Source of the DNA: Ruegeria atlantica
GTDB taxonomy: Bacteria; Pseudomonadota; Alphaproteobacteria; Rhodobacterales; Rhodobacteraceae
Direction of reading: 5' to 3'
NCBI GenBank assembly: GCA_013032095.1
Contig: WQBJ01000026.1
Coordinates: 1-50,163, forward strand
DNA length: 50,163 bases
Shown: positions 41,705-49,842 of the stretch, one piece after another
Layout: each line of letters begins with the position of its first letter
Numbering within the stretch: position 1 is the stretch's first letter
Translations under genes and position numbers: made by a program
The notes under the pieces: generated by a model
What the model was told of the DNA's origin: nothing
The model's input: only the letters and a program-made list of their open reading frames with translations
The model's database searches: none

Positions 41705-41729
41705 TTTGAATTTCCAGCGTCGGCGAAGA

Positions 41730-42350
41730 TTAGTTCTTCGCGTAGAATTCGACGACCAGGTTCGGTTCCATCATGACCGGGTAAGGCACATCGCTCAGGC
41801 CCGGTGCGCGCACGAAGGTCGCGGTCATTTTCGAGTGGTCGGCGTCGATGTAGTCAGGCACATCACGCTCGGCCAGAGCAACAGCTTCCAGAACAACAGC
41901 CAGTTGCTTGGACTTGTCACGTACTTCGATCACGTCGCCTTCTTTGACACGGTAGCTGGGGATGTTGACCCGCTTGCCGTTCACTTTGACGTGGCCGTGG
42001 TTCACAAACTGACGTGCGGCAAACACGGTCGGAACGAACTTGGCACGGTAAACAACGGCGTCCAGACGGCGCTCCAGCAAACCGATCAGGTTTTCACCGG
42101 TGTCGCCTTTTACACGCTCAGCTTCGGCGTAGATGCGGCGGAACTGCTTCTCGGTCAGGTCGCCATAGTAGCCTTTCAGCTTCTGCTTGGCGCGCAGCTG
42201 CAGACCGAAGTCGGACAGTTTGCCCTTGCGGCGCTGACCGTGCTGGCCGGGGCCGTATTCGCGACGGTTGATCGGGGATTTCGGACGACCCCAGATGTTT
42301 TCGCCCATCCGGCGGTCGATTTTGTACTTGGCAGACGTGCGTTTGGTCAC
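41730..42350 (-). CDS. rpsD: 30S ribosomal protein S4
   Basis: S4 starts assembly of the 30S subunit. The 206-residue sequence has the N-terminal [35 protein letters not shown], and the S4 RNA-binding domain [19 protein letters not shown] followed by [20 protein letters not shown]. Start is GTG with an ideal AAGGAGA. It stands alone here, not in the alpha operon, which is normal for alphaproteobacteria. Confidence 0.98.
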   Translation of the reverse strand: MTKRTSAKYKIDRRMGENIWGRPKSPINRREYGPGQHGQRRKGKLSDFGLQLRAKQKLKGYYGDLTEKQFRRIYAEAERVKGDTGENLIGLLERRLDAVVYRAKFVPTVFAARQFVNHGHVKVNGKRVNIPSYRVKEGDVIEVRDKSKQLAVVLEAVALAERDVPDYIDADHSKMTATFVRAPGLSDVPYPVMMEPNLVVEFYAKN

Positions 42351-42470
42351 GGCTGATCTCCTTCTTTAGGTCGAAGCCCGAATGGGCCACTATGAAGGGC
42401 GTTGTCCTCTTGAGGTTTCCCCCATGACAGGCATCCCCTTGCGGGGGCCACCAACACCAATGAAGCCGCG

Positions 42471-42498
42471 CTTATATCCGCGAAAACGGCAGAGTCAA
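42471..42498 (-). promoter_or_regulatory. rpsD promoter (sigma-70)
   Basis: On the minus strand TTGACT, 16 bases, TATAAG, giving a leader of about 115 bases before rpsD. Best promoter match in the window; the leader contains a CCCC/GGGG hairpin that could be a regulatory site. Confidence 0.7.
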
Positions 42499-42555
42499 CA
42501 CACCGTACAGCTTTGCTTTGGTATTTCCGTTAAAAGTTGAAGAGCAACCGAAGTG

Positions 42556-43065
42556 TTAGTCGGCCCGAAGTCCGGCAGAGACCACCCGCCGTTGATCCTG
42601 ATCACCCAACTCCAACTGCGGTTGAGCCGGAAACGCGACAACTGCGCCATCCATTCCATCCACTTCGCCACTTTGGGAATCAGCTTCAGTGTATTCACTG
42701 ACCCAGAACTCTTGATCCCGAGCCGGACAGTCGCCTTCGAAGACCAGAACTGGAGCAAGCTCGCCCCCGACTTGGAACAAAATTGCCGTGAAGGTCTGCG
42801 CGCCGTTGGTCAACACAAGCACACCGCTCGCTGCATCCGGAAAAATCTGATCCAGTACTTCATGACCCAGTGTCAAAGTCGTGCTTTCAAGAGGGCTTCC
42901 TGCGCGTTCCAGCGCCTGCTCTCTCGATTCGGTCAGAAACCGTACTTGCCCGCGCCAAGACCAGGCCGCGCCGACGCGAAGAAAAGACTGAGGCGCCGCC
43001 TCCAATCCGTCAATTTCCGTTTGACCCCATTTTATAGCTACACGACCGCTTTTTCCGGCTCTCAT
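42556..43065 (-). pseudogene. N-terminal stub of a Hint-domain protein (Hint domain missing)
   Basis: The 169-codon ORF resembles the N-terminal part of the Hint_2-domain proteins common in Rhodobacteraceae: GRVAIKWGQTEIDGLEAAP, then RVGAAWSWRGQVRFL, and the region around GHEVLDQIFPDA and QEFWVSEYTEAD. In full-length relatives this part is followed by a CFTPGT start of the Hint domain; here the frame instead runs into VVAFPAQPQLELGDQDQ and stops. It is either a truncated gene or a stand-alone version of the N-terminal domain. There is no clear ribosome binding site. It marks the border between core genes and the accessory region. Confidence 0.55.
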
Positions 43066-43542
43066 TTTACCGCCCGCACCTTCAACCCATCACTGCTAAC
43101 TGAGACCGTCTTATCAACGTAAAATAAGGCGGAAAAGAGACGTTAATACTGCGTTCACGGAAATGTTGCCTAAGGGATTCAGCTATTCACCTCTGGCGGG
43201 AATTTTACCCGCCAAACTAAACCCATAACTGCAAGTGTAGCGCTCCATTTGACATTACCTACCCGCACGCGAAAAACCTTTTTGTATCAACACACTCTTA
43301 TCACAGCGGCACGGTATACTGACCAAAAATTTCAAAATGAATTACCTTCATCTAGTGGAGCGACCGATTGCCTCGCCGACCCCCTTGAAAAGCAAATCCT
43401 CACTCGGTTGCTCTAGGTTCTGCTAGAGACCAAACCGACAATCTGAATAAAAGCGCCTTGGCAGTGGTTGTGTTTGGTCTGTTGCTTACGGACTTGATTT
43501 GTAAAATTGGCTAGGTTCGCTTAAATCAGTCACAAAATCAGG
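43066..43542. other. Intergenic region at the start of the accessory segment
   Basis: Nearly 480 AT-richer bases without an ORF of note. The only structure seen is an imperfect hairpin at 43405-43437, with CTCTAG / CTAGAG (43411-43428) as its perfect inner stem and CGGTT / AACCG at its base. No tRNA was found. Confidence 0.4.
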
Positions 43543-44520
43543 TCAAAGGTGCCTTGCCTGCTCGATTGCTGTCTGAATTTCGCGTGCTCTGGCTTCGTAT
43601 TCGCCGTCAAGAAGACCATTCAGACGCTGTATTACTGCATCAGCATCTGCGAAGAACATTTCGAGCGTGTGGCGGTGCAAAGGGTAGTACACCCGATCAC
43701 TCATTGCGTAACCACGCATTTCAATTAAGAACTTGATAAAGGCTTCATCGTCAGCAGTTACTTCGGCAGCCCATGCTCTCGGCGGTTCCTCCCCAGCAAT
43801 ATCTCGCCATCCATACATGAAGCCGCTCGTGTCTGGCATATCTAGAATTTTGTCTTGCAACTGTCCCTTTGAAATCCGCTGCGCCGCGATATCCAATAAT
43901 TCATCGAGCAATTCATCTGAAAACGCCCATTCCTCGGGAGTAGTTCTCTGTTGGCCGTCCCCAACACGACCATGGCGGAATAACTCATCACGCAGTAAGT
44001 CGCCCACCAACCAGTTTACCGACGAACATTCGGCCGTTATCCAGTGTGCCAGTTCACGATGCCTTGTGGCACTAAGAATTGCCAATCGGCGCATACATCG
44101 GCCCACAACCATACCCCCAAGCCTTGCAACTGAAAGAGAACCAAACCTTGGTCTGTTGTCGACTTTCAGGATTTCATCCATCGTTTCACATATTCCTGTG
44201 ACCAGGCCAGCCAAGGTTTCTTCGCCAAGCCCGCTGACCACGCCCTCGTCGAGGCGATCCAATATGTGCTCAAACCAAGTCTTCCCAGAATGTCTAAGCA
44301 TCCTTACTTGCTCTTTAAGGCTCGTTTCGAGACCGGGAATATCTTCACCTGCAAGGCGTATAATTTCGCCAAAATCCGCGTCAGACATGACGGTCTTCGG
44401 GCCTGTGAGTGCAAAGTAAAACCGATAGTGCAGAGGACTCCCTAACCGCTTCAACGCCACAATTTTTTCATGTTCATGCGGCGGAGTACGTGCAAAAACA
44501 GTTTCCGTCGCTGACTTCAT
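43543..44520 (-). CDS. KAP NTPase, C-terminal half (separated by a frameshift)
   Basis: The 325-codon frame is best read as the rest of the KAP-family NTPase encoded upstream. Its early segment SPLHYRFYFALTGPKTVMSD resembles the region behind the P-loop domain of KAP proteins, where a conserved HFxRYF-type stretch occurs. The frame is open upstream of this ATG as far as the A-run at 44596-44600 and reads LYPSKKPDSSRSIWHASTF there, sequence that looks protein-like, whereas the end of the upstream frame (RPRNPTPRVPSGMPPP) does not. The ATG overlapping the upstream stop (ATGA) may be coincidence or allow separate translation. Confidence 0.65.
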   Translation of the reverse strand: MKSATETVFARTPPHEHEKIVALKRLGSPLHYRFYFALTGPKTVMSDADFGEIIRLAGEDIPGLETSLKEQVRMLRHSGKTWFEHILDRLDEGVVSGLGEETLAGLVTGICETMDEILKVDNRPRFGSLSVARLGGMVVGRCMRRLAILSATRHRELAHWITAECSSVNWLVGDLLRDELFRHGRVGDGQQRTTPEEWAFSDELLDELLDIAAQRISKGQLQDKILDMPDTSGFMYGWRDIAGEEPPRAWAAEVTADDEAFIKFLIEMRGYAMSDRVYYPLHRHTLEMFFADADAVIQRLNGLLDGEYEARAREIQTAIEQARHL

Positions 44521-45761
44521 CGCCTCAACGCCCGGAATAAAGGTGGAGGCATGCCAGATGGAACGCGAGGAGTCGGGTTTCTTGGACGGGTATAGTTTTT
44601 CAGCGTCTTCCCGAAGTGCTTCTTTTCATCCGCTCCGACCATGCCGTCACCACTAGCAATGACCGAGCGAACCGAAAGGTAGGATTCCAGCCACTTGTAG
44701 ATCTTGAACTGCGTCGTCTTAATTAGATGCAAGCGACAGAAGTCAGGAAAATACACATCTTCGCAGACAGTAGGATAGGTGAACCTGATTCCATTGAGCG
44801 CTAGCTTTACTTCACGTGGCGTCGTCAGACCCTGCCCTTCTTGATCAACACCACTCCGGAGATCCTCCAGGTCCATGCCGCTCAACTCTTCGCCATGAAC
44901 CTCTTTATATAGTTTTAGTGCTTCGTTTCGAAATTGCGTCCGCAGGTCGAATGGCTCTGGGAGCGGTATGGCGAATGTCAGTTGGACAATCTTTTGTAGA
45001 AAGAGATCGCCATCCTTGACCTTAAGACCCTCGCTCAAAGCATCGGCCAAAACATCTCTGTCGTAACACATTAGATAAGCAACCTTCGGAAAGTCTGCGA
45101 CCGACCGAACCAGTCTAACGACTTCCACAGCCTGCGCCGGTTCTAAGCGATCAAGGTCGTCAAGAATCACAACAAAGCCAACATCCAAGGTACGAATTCT
45201 GTCAACGATCTCAGCCTTCAACTCAGTTGGCGTCGGCTTACGCTCAGCCGCATTATCCAACACATTCGCAATCGCATTCATTGCCCCGCCCGCCGCCTGA
45301 GCGCCGGGTAATACGTATCCTGCCAAATCTGCTACTGGGGCGAGTCTTCGCGCCGTCTTGCTTCCGTAGTCTGTAACCATCTTCCGCAAGTTTCTTGCGT
45401 TCTCAGCCAACTGCGCAGCAGCTTGTTCCTCTGGTGCAGCATTCTGGATTTGAATGCGTTCAAGTACTTCGGCCATTGGCTCCAAAACCGATGCAACCAG
45501 CGACCCTGTATCGCCGTTCAGCCAAGGCGCGACCGTTATTGTGTGAATACCATCGTCTTCAACCTGGGTGAGCTCCGCGCGAAGGAAGTTCAGCAAGGAA
45601 GTTTTTCCAGAGCCCCACCGCCCCTCTAGGCCGATGACCATGCCATCACCCTTAGAGGCTTCCACAATTGATGGCGTTAACCGCTGGGCTATCCCGACGA
45701 AACTAAATTCATCGTCCTCGAAAGCTTCTACAGCGCGATCAGAGTCCAGTTCTTTTACCAT
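44517..45761 (-). CDS. KAP family P-loop NTPase, N-terminal half (apparent -1 frameshift near its end)
   Basis: KAP NTPases (PF07693) are STAND-related ATPases, often membrane-associated; some, such as PifA of F plasmid, exclude phages. The 414-codon frame has Walker A GRWGSGKTS (residues 47-55) and Walker B FVVILDDLDRLEP (196-208), then YLMCYDRDVLADAL and a Gln/Lys-rich helical part. After about residue 389 the frame becomes Pro/Arg-rich and soon stops. A -1 shift at GAAAAAC (minus strand, A-run 44596-44600) would join it to the downstream frame and give about 739 residues, a normal KAP size. It may be a real mutation, a sequence error or a programmed shift. Accessory context favours a defence-related role (inference). 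Confidence 0.75.
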   Translation of the reverse strand: MVKELDSDRAVEAFEDDEFSFVGIAQRLTPSIVEASKGDGMVIGLEGRWGSGKTSLLNFLRAELTQVEDDGIHTITVAPWLNGDTGSLVASVLEPMAEVLERIQIQNAAPEEQAAAQLAENARNLRKMVTDYGSKTARRLAPVADLAGYVLPGAQAAGGAMNAIANVLDNAAERKPTPTELKAEIVDRIRTLDVGFVVILDDLDRLEPAQAVEVVRLVRSVADFPKVAYLMCYDRDVLADALSEGLKVKDGDLFLQKIVQLTFAIPLPEPFDLRTQFRNEALKLYKEVHGEELSGMDLEDLRSGVDQEGQGLTTPREVKLALNGIRFTYPTVCEDVYFPDFCRLHLIKTTQFKIYKWLESYLSVRSVIASGDGMVGADEKKHFGKTLKNYTRPRNPTPRVPSGMPPPLFRALRR

Positions 45762-45826
45762 GAAATTTTTCTATCCATCAAAAGTATTACACTTCCTATC
45801 TCCGTGAAGGAGGAGTGTTGAACAAA

Positions 45827-46045
45827 ATGACCGAGGCGATAACTCCCCTATACCTGAAACCTATAGCTGAAAATGAGTGTCCGCATCATACTCTTGAGCT
45901 TTCCGAAAGCACGAGTTCAGCGAAGGGCTGGTTTCAGCTCGTCGTGCAGAAAAACAATGACAGCTTCCGGCTGCTAACGTCAGGCTGCGTCCGCGGCATC
46001 TTTGCATGGAGGATGCGGCCGCTCTGGGTTCGCCCGCCCGTCTAA
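45827..46045 (+). CDS. Small hypothetical protein, divergent from the KAP NTPase
   Basis: A 72-codon frame. A very strong Shine-Dalgarno sequence GAAGGAGGAG lies 11 bases before the ATG; GTG and TTG codons 4 and 3 codons upstream are alternatives in the same frame but too close to it. The N-terminal 45 residues (TEAITPLYLKPIAENECPHH, then WFQLVVQKNNDSFRLL) look protein-like, while the Arg/Trp/Pro-rich end does not, so the gene may be cut short. No family recognised. Confidence 0.35.
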   Translation: MTEAITPLYLKPIAENECPHHTLELSESTSSAKGWFQLVVQKNNDSFRLLTSGCVRGIFAWRMRPLWVRPPV

Positions 46046-46111
46046 GCTCGCCTCAGCGGACAACAGGATTGACCGCTGTCCTGAAATTCGAGCTGCATCC
46101 GGGCCAGCGCA

Positions 46112-47278
46112 TCATGCTTCTTGAATGATCAACAAGGGCTCGGCTTCTTTGAGTTCCTTTGTAATACGACCGATTTCCGCGGTAGCGGAACCATACGCGC
46201 TGCTGACTCCATACTTCGAGACCTGCAGAAGCCCTTTGAAGCCGCCATCACTTACCATCCCGATTTCCTCAAAGAGGCAGATCGGTAGCTGGCGGTTGTC
46301 CTTGAAACGGCGATCCGGACTGCCGTTCTTGTTCACGTATTTCCAGGTTTGTCCGACCACCCTCGCGTCAGGCGGTGCGACCTCCATAATCATACGCTGG
46401 TCGCGAACCGCAGTGCGGAGGCTCTCATAACGCACTGCTCCGAAACGTTTATTCTCTTCGACAAGAATACAGTCAGGAAAGAAATAGCAGTTCTTCCCAT
46501 CAATTCCGATCATGGGCGGCGTGATGTTTGAAGCAACTCCTGGCGGCAGGACATAGGAAACGGACGTCTCTTTGGTATCAACGAGACTCGTTGCACCTGA
46601 GTTTTTCTTCCAAGCATGGAGCGTCTTGATGTCTCCGCTTGCCTTCACGAACCAAAGCTTACTGGATCCGGCGACCTGATCGATCGCTTCGACCAGTGCT
46701 TTGTATCGCTCCTTCGCATCAGGCTCGAGATCATAGGCAAAAACGACATTGCGGCGCGGGAGGTCGATCATGCGCCCAAGTGCAAAAGCGATGCCCAGCA
46801 GCACAACGAATGCCATCACGACAGCGGGGTTTTGCGATATGAATGAGAGGGCAACGCCAACGGCCGCAGCGCTACACAGAAGAAGGGTCATCGAGGGTCG
46901 TTCGCGCGCCTGGTTCAGGCTGGTCAGCGCTTCCGAATGGCTTTCCGAAATGAGAACCTCGGCTTCAGCGGAGATTATCCGACGCATAAGCACGCCATCC
47001 TCGGTCATGTAGGCGGGTAACTTCTCATTCGGAGCGATCTTAGCAAACTCGGACGTATAGTCGGTCTGCTCGCCGGTTGGAGCGGACCTCGGCTTGCGAC
47101 CAAGGCCGGCCAAAGTCTTCCTATAGTATATGCCGTTTATTCCAGCATGGATGTAGTGCCCTCTCGGTCCTGTACCAATCCGCAATCCTTTCACGCCAGC
47201 GGAAAAACCCAACCCTGATTTGGAGAGGTTTATCCGGAACGGGCCGAGGTTGATGGAATCCCTGATGTGAAACGGCAT
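46112..47278 (-). CDS. DUF4236 domain membrane protein
   Basis: The 388-residue protein begins with the DUF4236 (PF14020) domain: MPFHIRDSINLGPFRINLSK, then SGLGFSAGVKGLRIGTGPRG, which has the family's repeated glycine pattern. Two membrane helices follow at about residues 137-175 (MTLLLCSAAAVGVALSFISQ and VVMAFVVLLGIAFALGRMI), and the last 200 residues form a soluble domain not recognised here. DUF4236 proteins are found scattered in accessory regions; function unknown. The start is the ATG opening the DUF4236 motif; the open frame 33 codons upstream is not conserved. Its strand and spacing do not tie it to the KAP gene. Confidence 0.82.
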   Translation of the reverse strand: MPFHIRDSINLGPFRINLSKSGLGFSAGVKGLRIGTGPRGHYIHAGINGIYYRKTLAGLGRKPRSAPTGEQTDYTSEFAKIAPNEKLPAYMTEDGVLMRRIISAEAEVLISESHSEALTSLNQARERPSMTLLLCSAAAVGVALSFISQNPAVVMAFVVLLGIAFALGRMIDLPRRNVVFAYDLEPDAKERYKALVEAIDQVAGSSKLWFVKASGDIKTLHAWKKNSGATSLVDTKETSVSYVLPPGVASNITPPMIGIDGKNCYFFPDCILVEENKRFGAVRYESLRTAVRDQRMIMEVAPPDARVVGQTWKYVNKNGSPDRRFKDNRQLPICLFEEIGMVSDGGFKGLLQVSKYGVSSAYGSATAEIGRITKELKEAEPLLIIQEA

Positions 47279-47764
47279 AGTCGACCTATGAATGAGTGCA
47301 ATTATAGGTTGCGCGCATTTGGAGAGTAGCGCCACAAGGAAGTCAAGCCCGACTAAAGGTAAAAATCGCATGGGCACGATCTGCGTAGCTGTTCATTCGC
47401 TGGAAGGCTGTGAAGGTCTGCTTCAGTCCCAACTAGTACGTGCTGCTCCAGCAAGAGGCTATTTGGTAGCTAAGGGCAGTAAAGGGCTCGAGACGCGCCA
47501 CCTGGGCGTCCGTCAGCCAAAAAAGATCAGACATGCTCACCATCCGTTTTTCAACCTTGAACCATGCCGCCAATCGGATACCAATGGGTCCTGAGCCTAG
47601 GATCCTCACTGTTCATTGAGACACCACAGAACTTCCTCAAAGTTGCAGACATTTTGCTCGACCCAGCTTTGCCAGGCACGGAAGTGCTCAAAGAGCCGTT
47701 GTAATTTGACCAGTTCGGGACAAAATTTAGTGTGAATAAAGTCGAGGAAAGGAGTCGCTACGCG
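47279..47764. other. Intergenic region between divergent DUF4236 and Ntn-hydrolase-like genes
   Basis: Around 485 bases. A plus-strand frame (47292-47594) has no family features and no ribosome binding site, and a minus-strand frame (47606-47953) overlaps the next gene antisense. I see nothing certain except that both flanking promoters must lie here. Confidence 0.35.
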
Positions 47765-48655
47765 ATGACTATAGCAGTTGCATGGGTCCGTGACGTAAAA
47801 GGCTGCGACGAACTTGTAATGGTGACCGACAGTCGACTTTCGGGCGACGGCCGCACTTTTGATGCGTGTACTAAGGCGATCGCGTTGCCTAGGAGTGATT
47901 GCGCAATAGCTTTTGCTGGCTATTCGGGCCATGCTTACCCCATGATGCAGCAACTATCCAATGCGATTGCAGCACATGAACCGCTTCTCAGAGGTTCGCT
48001 CGACATAACATCACTTAAATCGCACGCGCTGAAGATCTTTGACAGCATGGCAGATCTAATCCTCAGTTCAGAGAGGTTATCTTCACCGGCTGAGACCGAT
48101 CCCGAAGCAAATTTTCTATTCGGGGGCTATTGCTGGATAACAAAAAGCTTCAAAATTTGGACGATATCCTTTTCTCAGAATGACCAAAAATTTGTTGCTC
48201 ATCCAGCAAAGACAGTGCGATTCATAGAGCACACTAGGAATTATGTCCTTTCGGCAAGTCGCACTCGCACTATAGAAGGTCGCATAGGTGGTGATATAGC
48301 AATTGCCGGTGATCAGTCGGCGGAGTTTACAGAGCGTCTCTTGCGAAAGTTGTCAAAAAACCCGAATGTGAACTCTTTTGATTTCGAACCGTTTGAGGTT
48401 GTTCGCGATATGCTTCGCGATAAAAAGCACTCAGAAACGATCGGTGGAGCACCGCAAATTGTGAAAGTGTATCAGTACATGAAATCTGCTCCACTGGGTG
48501 TTTTCTGGCCAAACCGTGAATCCGGGAAAATCCACTTACAGGGCCGACCGCTTCTGGGCTACGAAAGAACCGAAAGATGGGCGCTCGATCCAGATCGACT
48601 GATATCAGAGATGGCAACCCAAACTCCGCAATTTGAATACCAAGAAGAAAAATGA
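47765..48655 (+). CDS. Putative proteasome-beta/HslV-like N-terminal-threonine hydrolase
   Basis: The 296-residue protein starts MTIAVAW, so Met removal would expose Thr1. It goes on VMVTDSRLSGDGRTFDACTK and then CAIAFAGYSGHA. This repeats the order found in proteasome beta subunits and HslV: Thr1, a DSR motif (Asp17 there, Asp21 here), a Lys (Lys33 there, Lys36 here), and a GxxG-type turn FAGY. A later strand block FLFGGYCWITKSFKIWTISF resembles the family's second sheet. It is longer than HslV (about 175). GGAG lies 10 bases before the ATG; the frame is open 11 codons further upstream. No unfoldase partner such as HslU or Mpa is visible. Protease activity is inferred only. Confidence 0.6.
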   Translation: MTIAVAWVRDVKGCDELVMVTDSRLSGDGRTFDACTKAIALPRSDCAIAFAGYSGHAYPMMQQLSNAIAAHEPLLRGSLDITSLKSHALKIFDSMADLILSSERLSSPAETDPEANFLFGGYCWITKSFKIWTISFSQNDQKFVAHPAKTVRFIEHTRNYVLSASRTRTIEGRIGGDIAIAGDQSAEFTERLLRKLSKNPNVNSFDFEPFEVVRDMLRDKKHSETIGGAPQIVKVYQYMKSAPLGVFWPNRESGKIHLQGRPLLGYERTERWALDPDRLISEMATQTPQFEYQEEK

Positions 48656-48735
48656 AGTGGTAGGGGCGGCCGTTCGAAAAAGGCTGGCATCCGGCGCACC
48701 CCGCGCCAGGTAAGACCCCCAGCAATGGGGCTGCG

Positions 48736-48771
48736 ACCGGTCATGCGTCGCGCCAGACTCGAATGACCGGT
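48736..48771. repeat. Inverted repeat behind the Ntn-hydrolase-like gene
   Basis: ACCGGTCAT and ATGACCGGT are perfect 9-base arms 18 bases apart. No T-run follows. Could be an mRNA 3' structure or a recombination/protein-binding site. Confidence 0.45.
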
Positions 48772-48847
48772 ATGGGCCCGCGCTTGGCATACAATCCCGG
48801 TCTTCGGCTTTAGAACCTTGCATCATCAACAGACAAAGGACGAAGGT

Positions 48848-49246
48848 ATGGAAACGAAATCAGAGCCTACTCCCCTTCAATGGGGGGATCGCATTGACCA
48901 CAAAAAATTTGGCCTTGGAACAGTTGAAGGTGAACCTGACGGCGAGAAAGTACACGTTATTTGGGATGATCCCAATCGTGCACCCGCCCGGGTCGTCAGC
49001 TCGTTTCTACGACTGGTTACACGACCAGACGCAAAAGGCGGTGCATTCTGGAATCACGAATACAGCAAACTTCTTAAAACCGTGAAAAACACCCGCGCAG
49101 CCTCCAATAGAGAACTGGCGAGCGCGTTCCGCCCAATTGACGGCGATGGTCTGTCCAAGCTCGAGCAAGCACTAGAATCTGAGGCAAAAGCGCTTAATGA
49201 CCTGCGTGAATTTCTGGCCGCCGATGAAAAGGGCGAGCATCCCTAA
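48848..49246 (+). CDS. Small protein with UvrD/PcrA-tail-like (Tudor/SH3-like) motif
   Basis: The 132-residue protein begins with QWGDRIDHKKFGLGTVEG and DGEKVHVIWDD, the pattern of the C-terminal Tudor-like fold of UvrD/PcrA helicases (GDRVxHxxFGxGTV), which contacts RNA polymerase there. The second half is helical and charged (KLEQALESEAKALNDLREFL). No helicase is attached. Function unknown; an RNA polymerase or nucleic-acid contact is a guess. The ATG is preceded by AAGGACGAAGG; an alternative frame start lies 10 codons upstream. Confidence 0.6.
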   Translation: METKSEPTPLQWGDRIDHKKFGLGTVEGEPDGEKVHVIWDDPNRAPARVVSSFLRLVTRPDAKGGAFWNHEYSKLLKTVKNTRAASNRELASAFRPIDGDGLSKLEQALESEAKALNDLREFLAADEKGEHP

Positions 49247-49586
49247 TTGGCAACGACCAATCTATCCGGCAACGGACAGTTATGGTACTACTTGAGACTA
49301 AATGCTGCACCCGGTTGCCAATGGCAGATCTGGCGACCGCTACAGTGCGGAGGCGGATTGTGACGAATGTCCGCAAAGGGTCGACCCGTCATGCTGCTCC
49401 CGCGAAGGCCATTGCCATAACTAATGGCCGGAGTTGGGCTCAACATGCCACCTCGAGCACGTCGCAGAGAATGTAGGTAGCGAGCCCAAACTCTCCGGTG
49501 CAGCTTCTTACGTGAATGACAGCAAACAACAGGATTATATAGATAGTAGTTGAACGTTTTCCAAAAAACTCTTGAGCGGAAATTCT
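49247..49586. other. Intergenic region
   Basis: About 340 bases between two convergent units. A 64-codon plus frame (49282-49476) has no ribosome binding site and an unusual Cys/Thr/Arg mix, and is rejected. The segment becomes strongly AT-rich after about 49500. Confidence 0.35.
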
Positions 49587-49841
49587 CTATTTTTTTGACC
49601 TAGCTGGTTTTTGGGTAAGTGCTGAACCAGCTGATGTTTTAGAAGCTTTGCTGGATTTTCCGCTACGTAGTGTTTTGGATGCTGCTGTTGCAGCTTTTGC
49701 AGAAGTGACTCGACTAGGCTTTTTGGTTTGAGAAAGTGCCGAACCTGCCGCAGACTTTGCACTTTTACTTGAAGATTTACTCCTCAAAACTTTTGAAGCT
49801 GCTGATGCAGCACGTTTGCTTGTGACTTCACGCTTAGCCAT
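49587..49841 (-). CDS. Ser/Ala/Lys-rich small protein with internal duplication
   Basis: The 84-residue basic protein consists of two copies of a 36-40 residue unit: TSKRAASAASKVLRSKSSSK (from residue 7) with KSAAGSALSQ, and TSAKAATAASKTLRSGKSSK (from about 45) with KTSAGSALTQ. Similar short, basic, duplicated proteins occur in many bacteria, mostly without a name. The composition suggests helical nucleic-acid binding (inference). GAGGAG precedes the ATG by eight bases, and the upstream membrane-protein gene ends right at it, so both are one operon. Confidence 0.65.
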   Translation of the reverse strand: MAKREVTSKRAASAASKVLRSKSSSKSAKSAAGSALSQTKKPSRVTSAKAATAASKTLRSGKSSKASKTSAGSALTQKPARSKK

Positions 49842-49842
49842 T

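Noticed and set aside
43405..43437. tRNA remnant or attachment site
   Set aside because: The hairpin resembles neither a T-arm nor a full tRNA, and no integrase gene is seen.
49282..49476. A 64-codon plus-strand ORF
   Set aside because: No ribosome binding site, no family pattern and unlikely composition.
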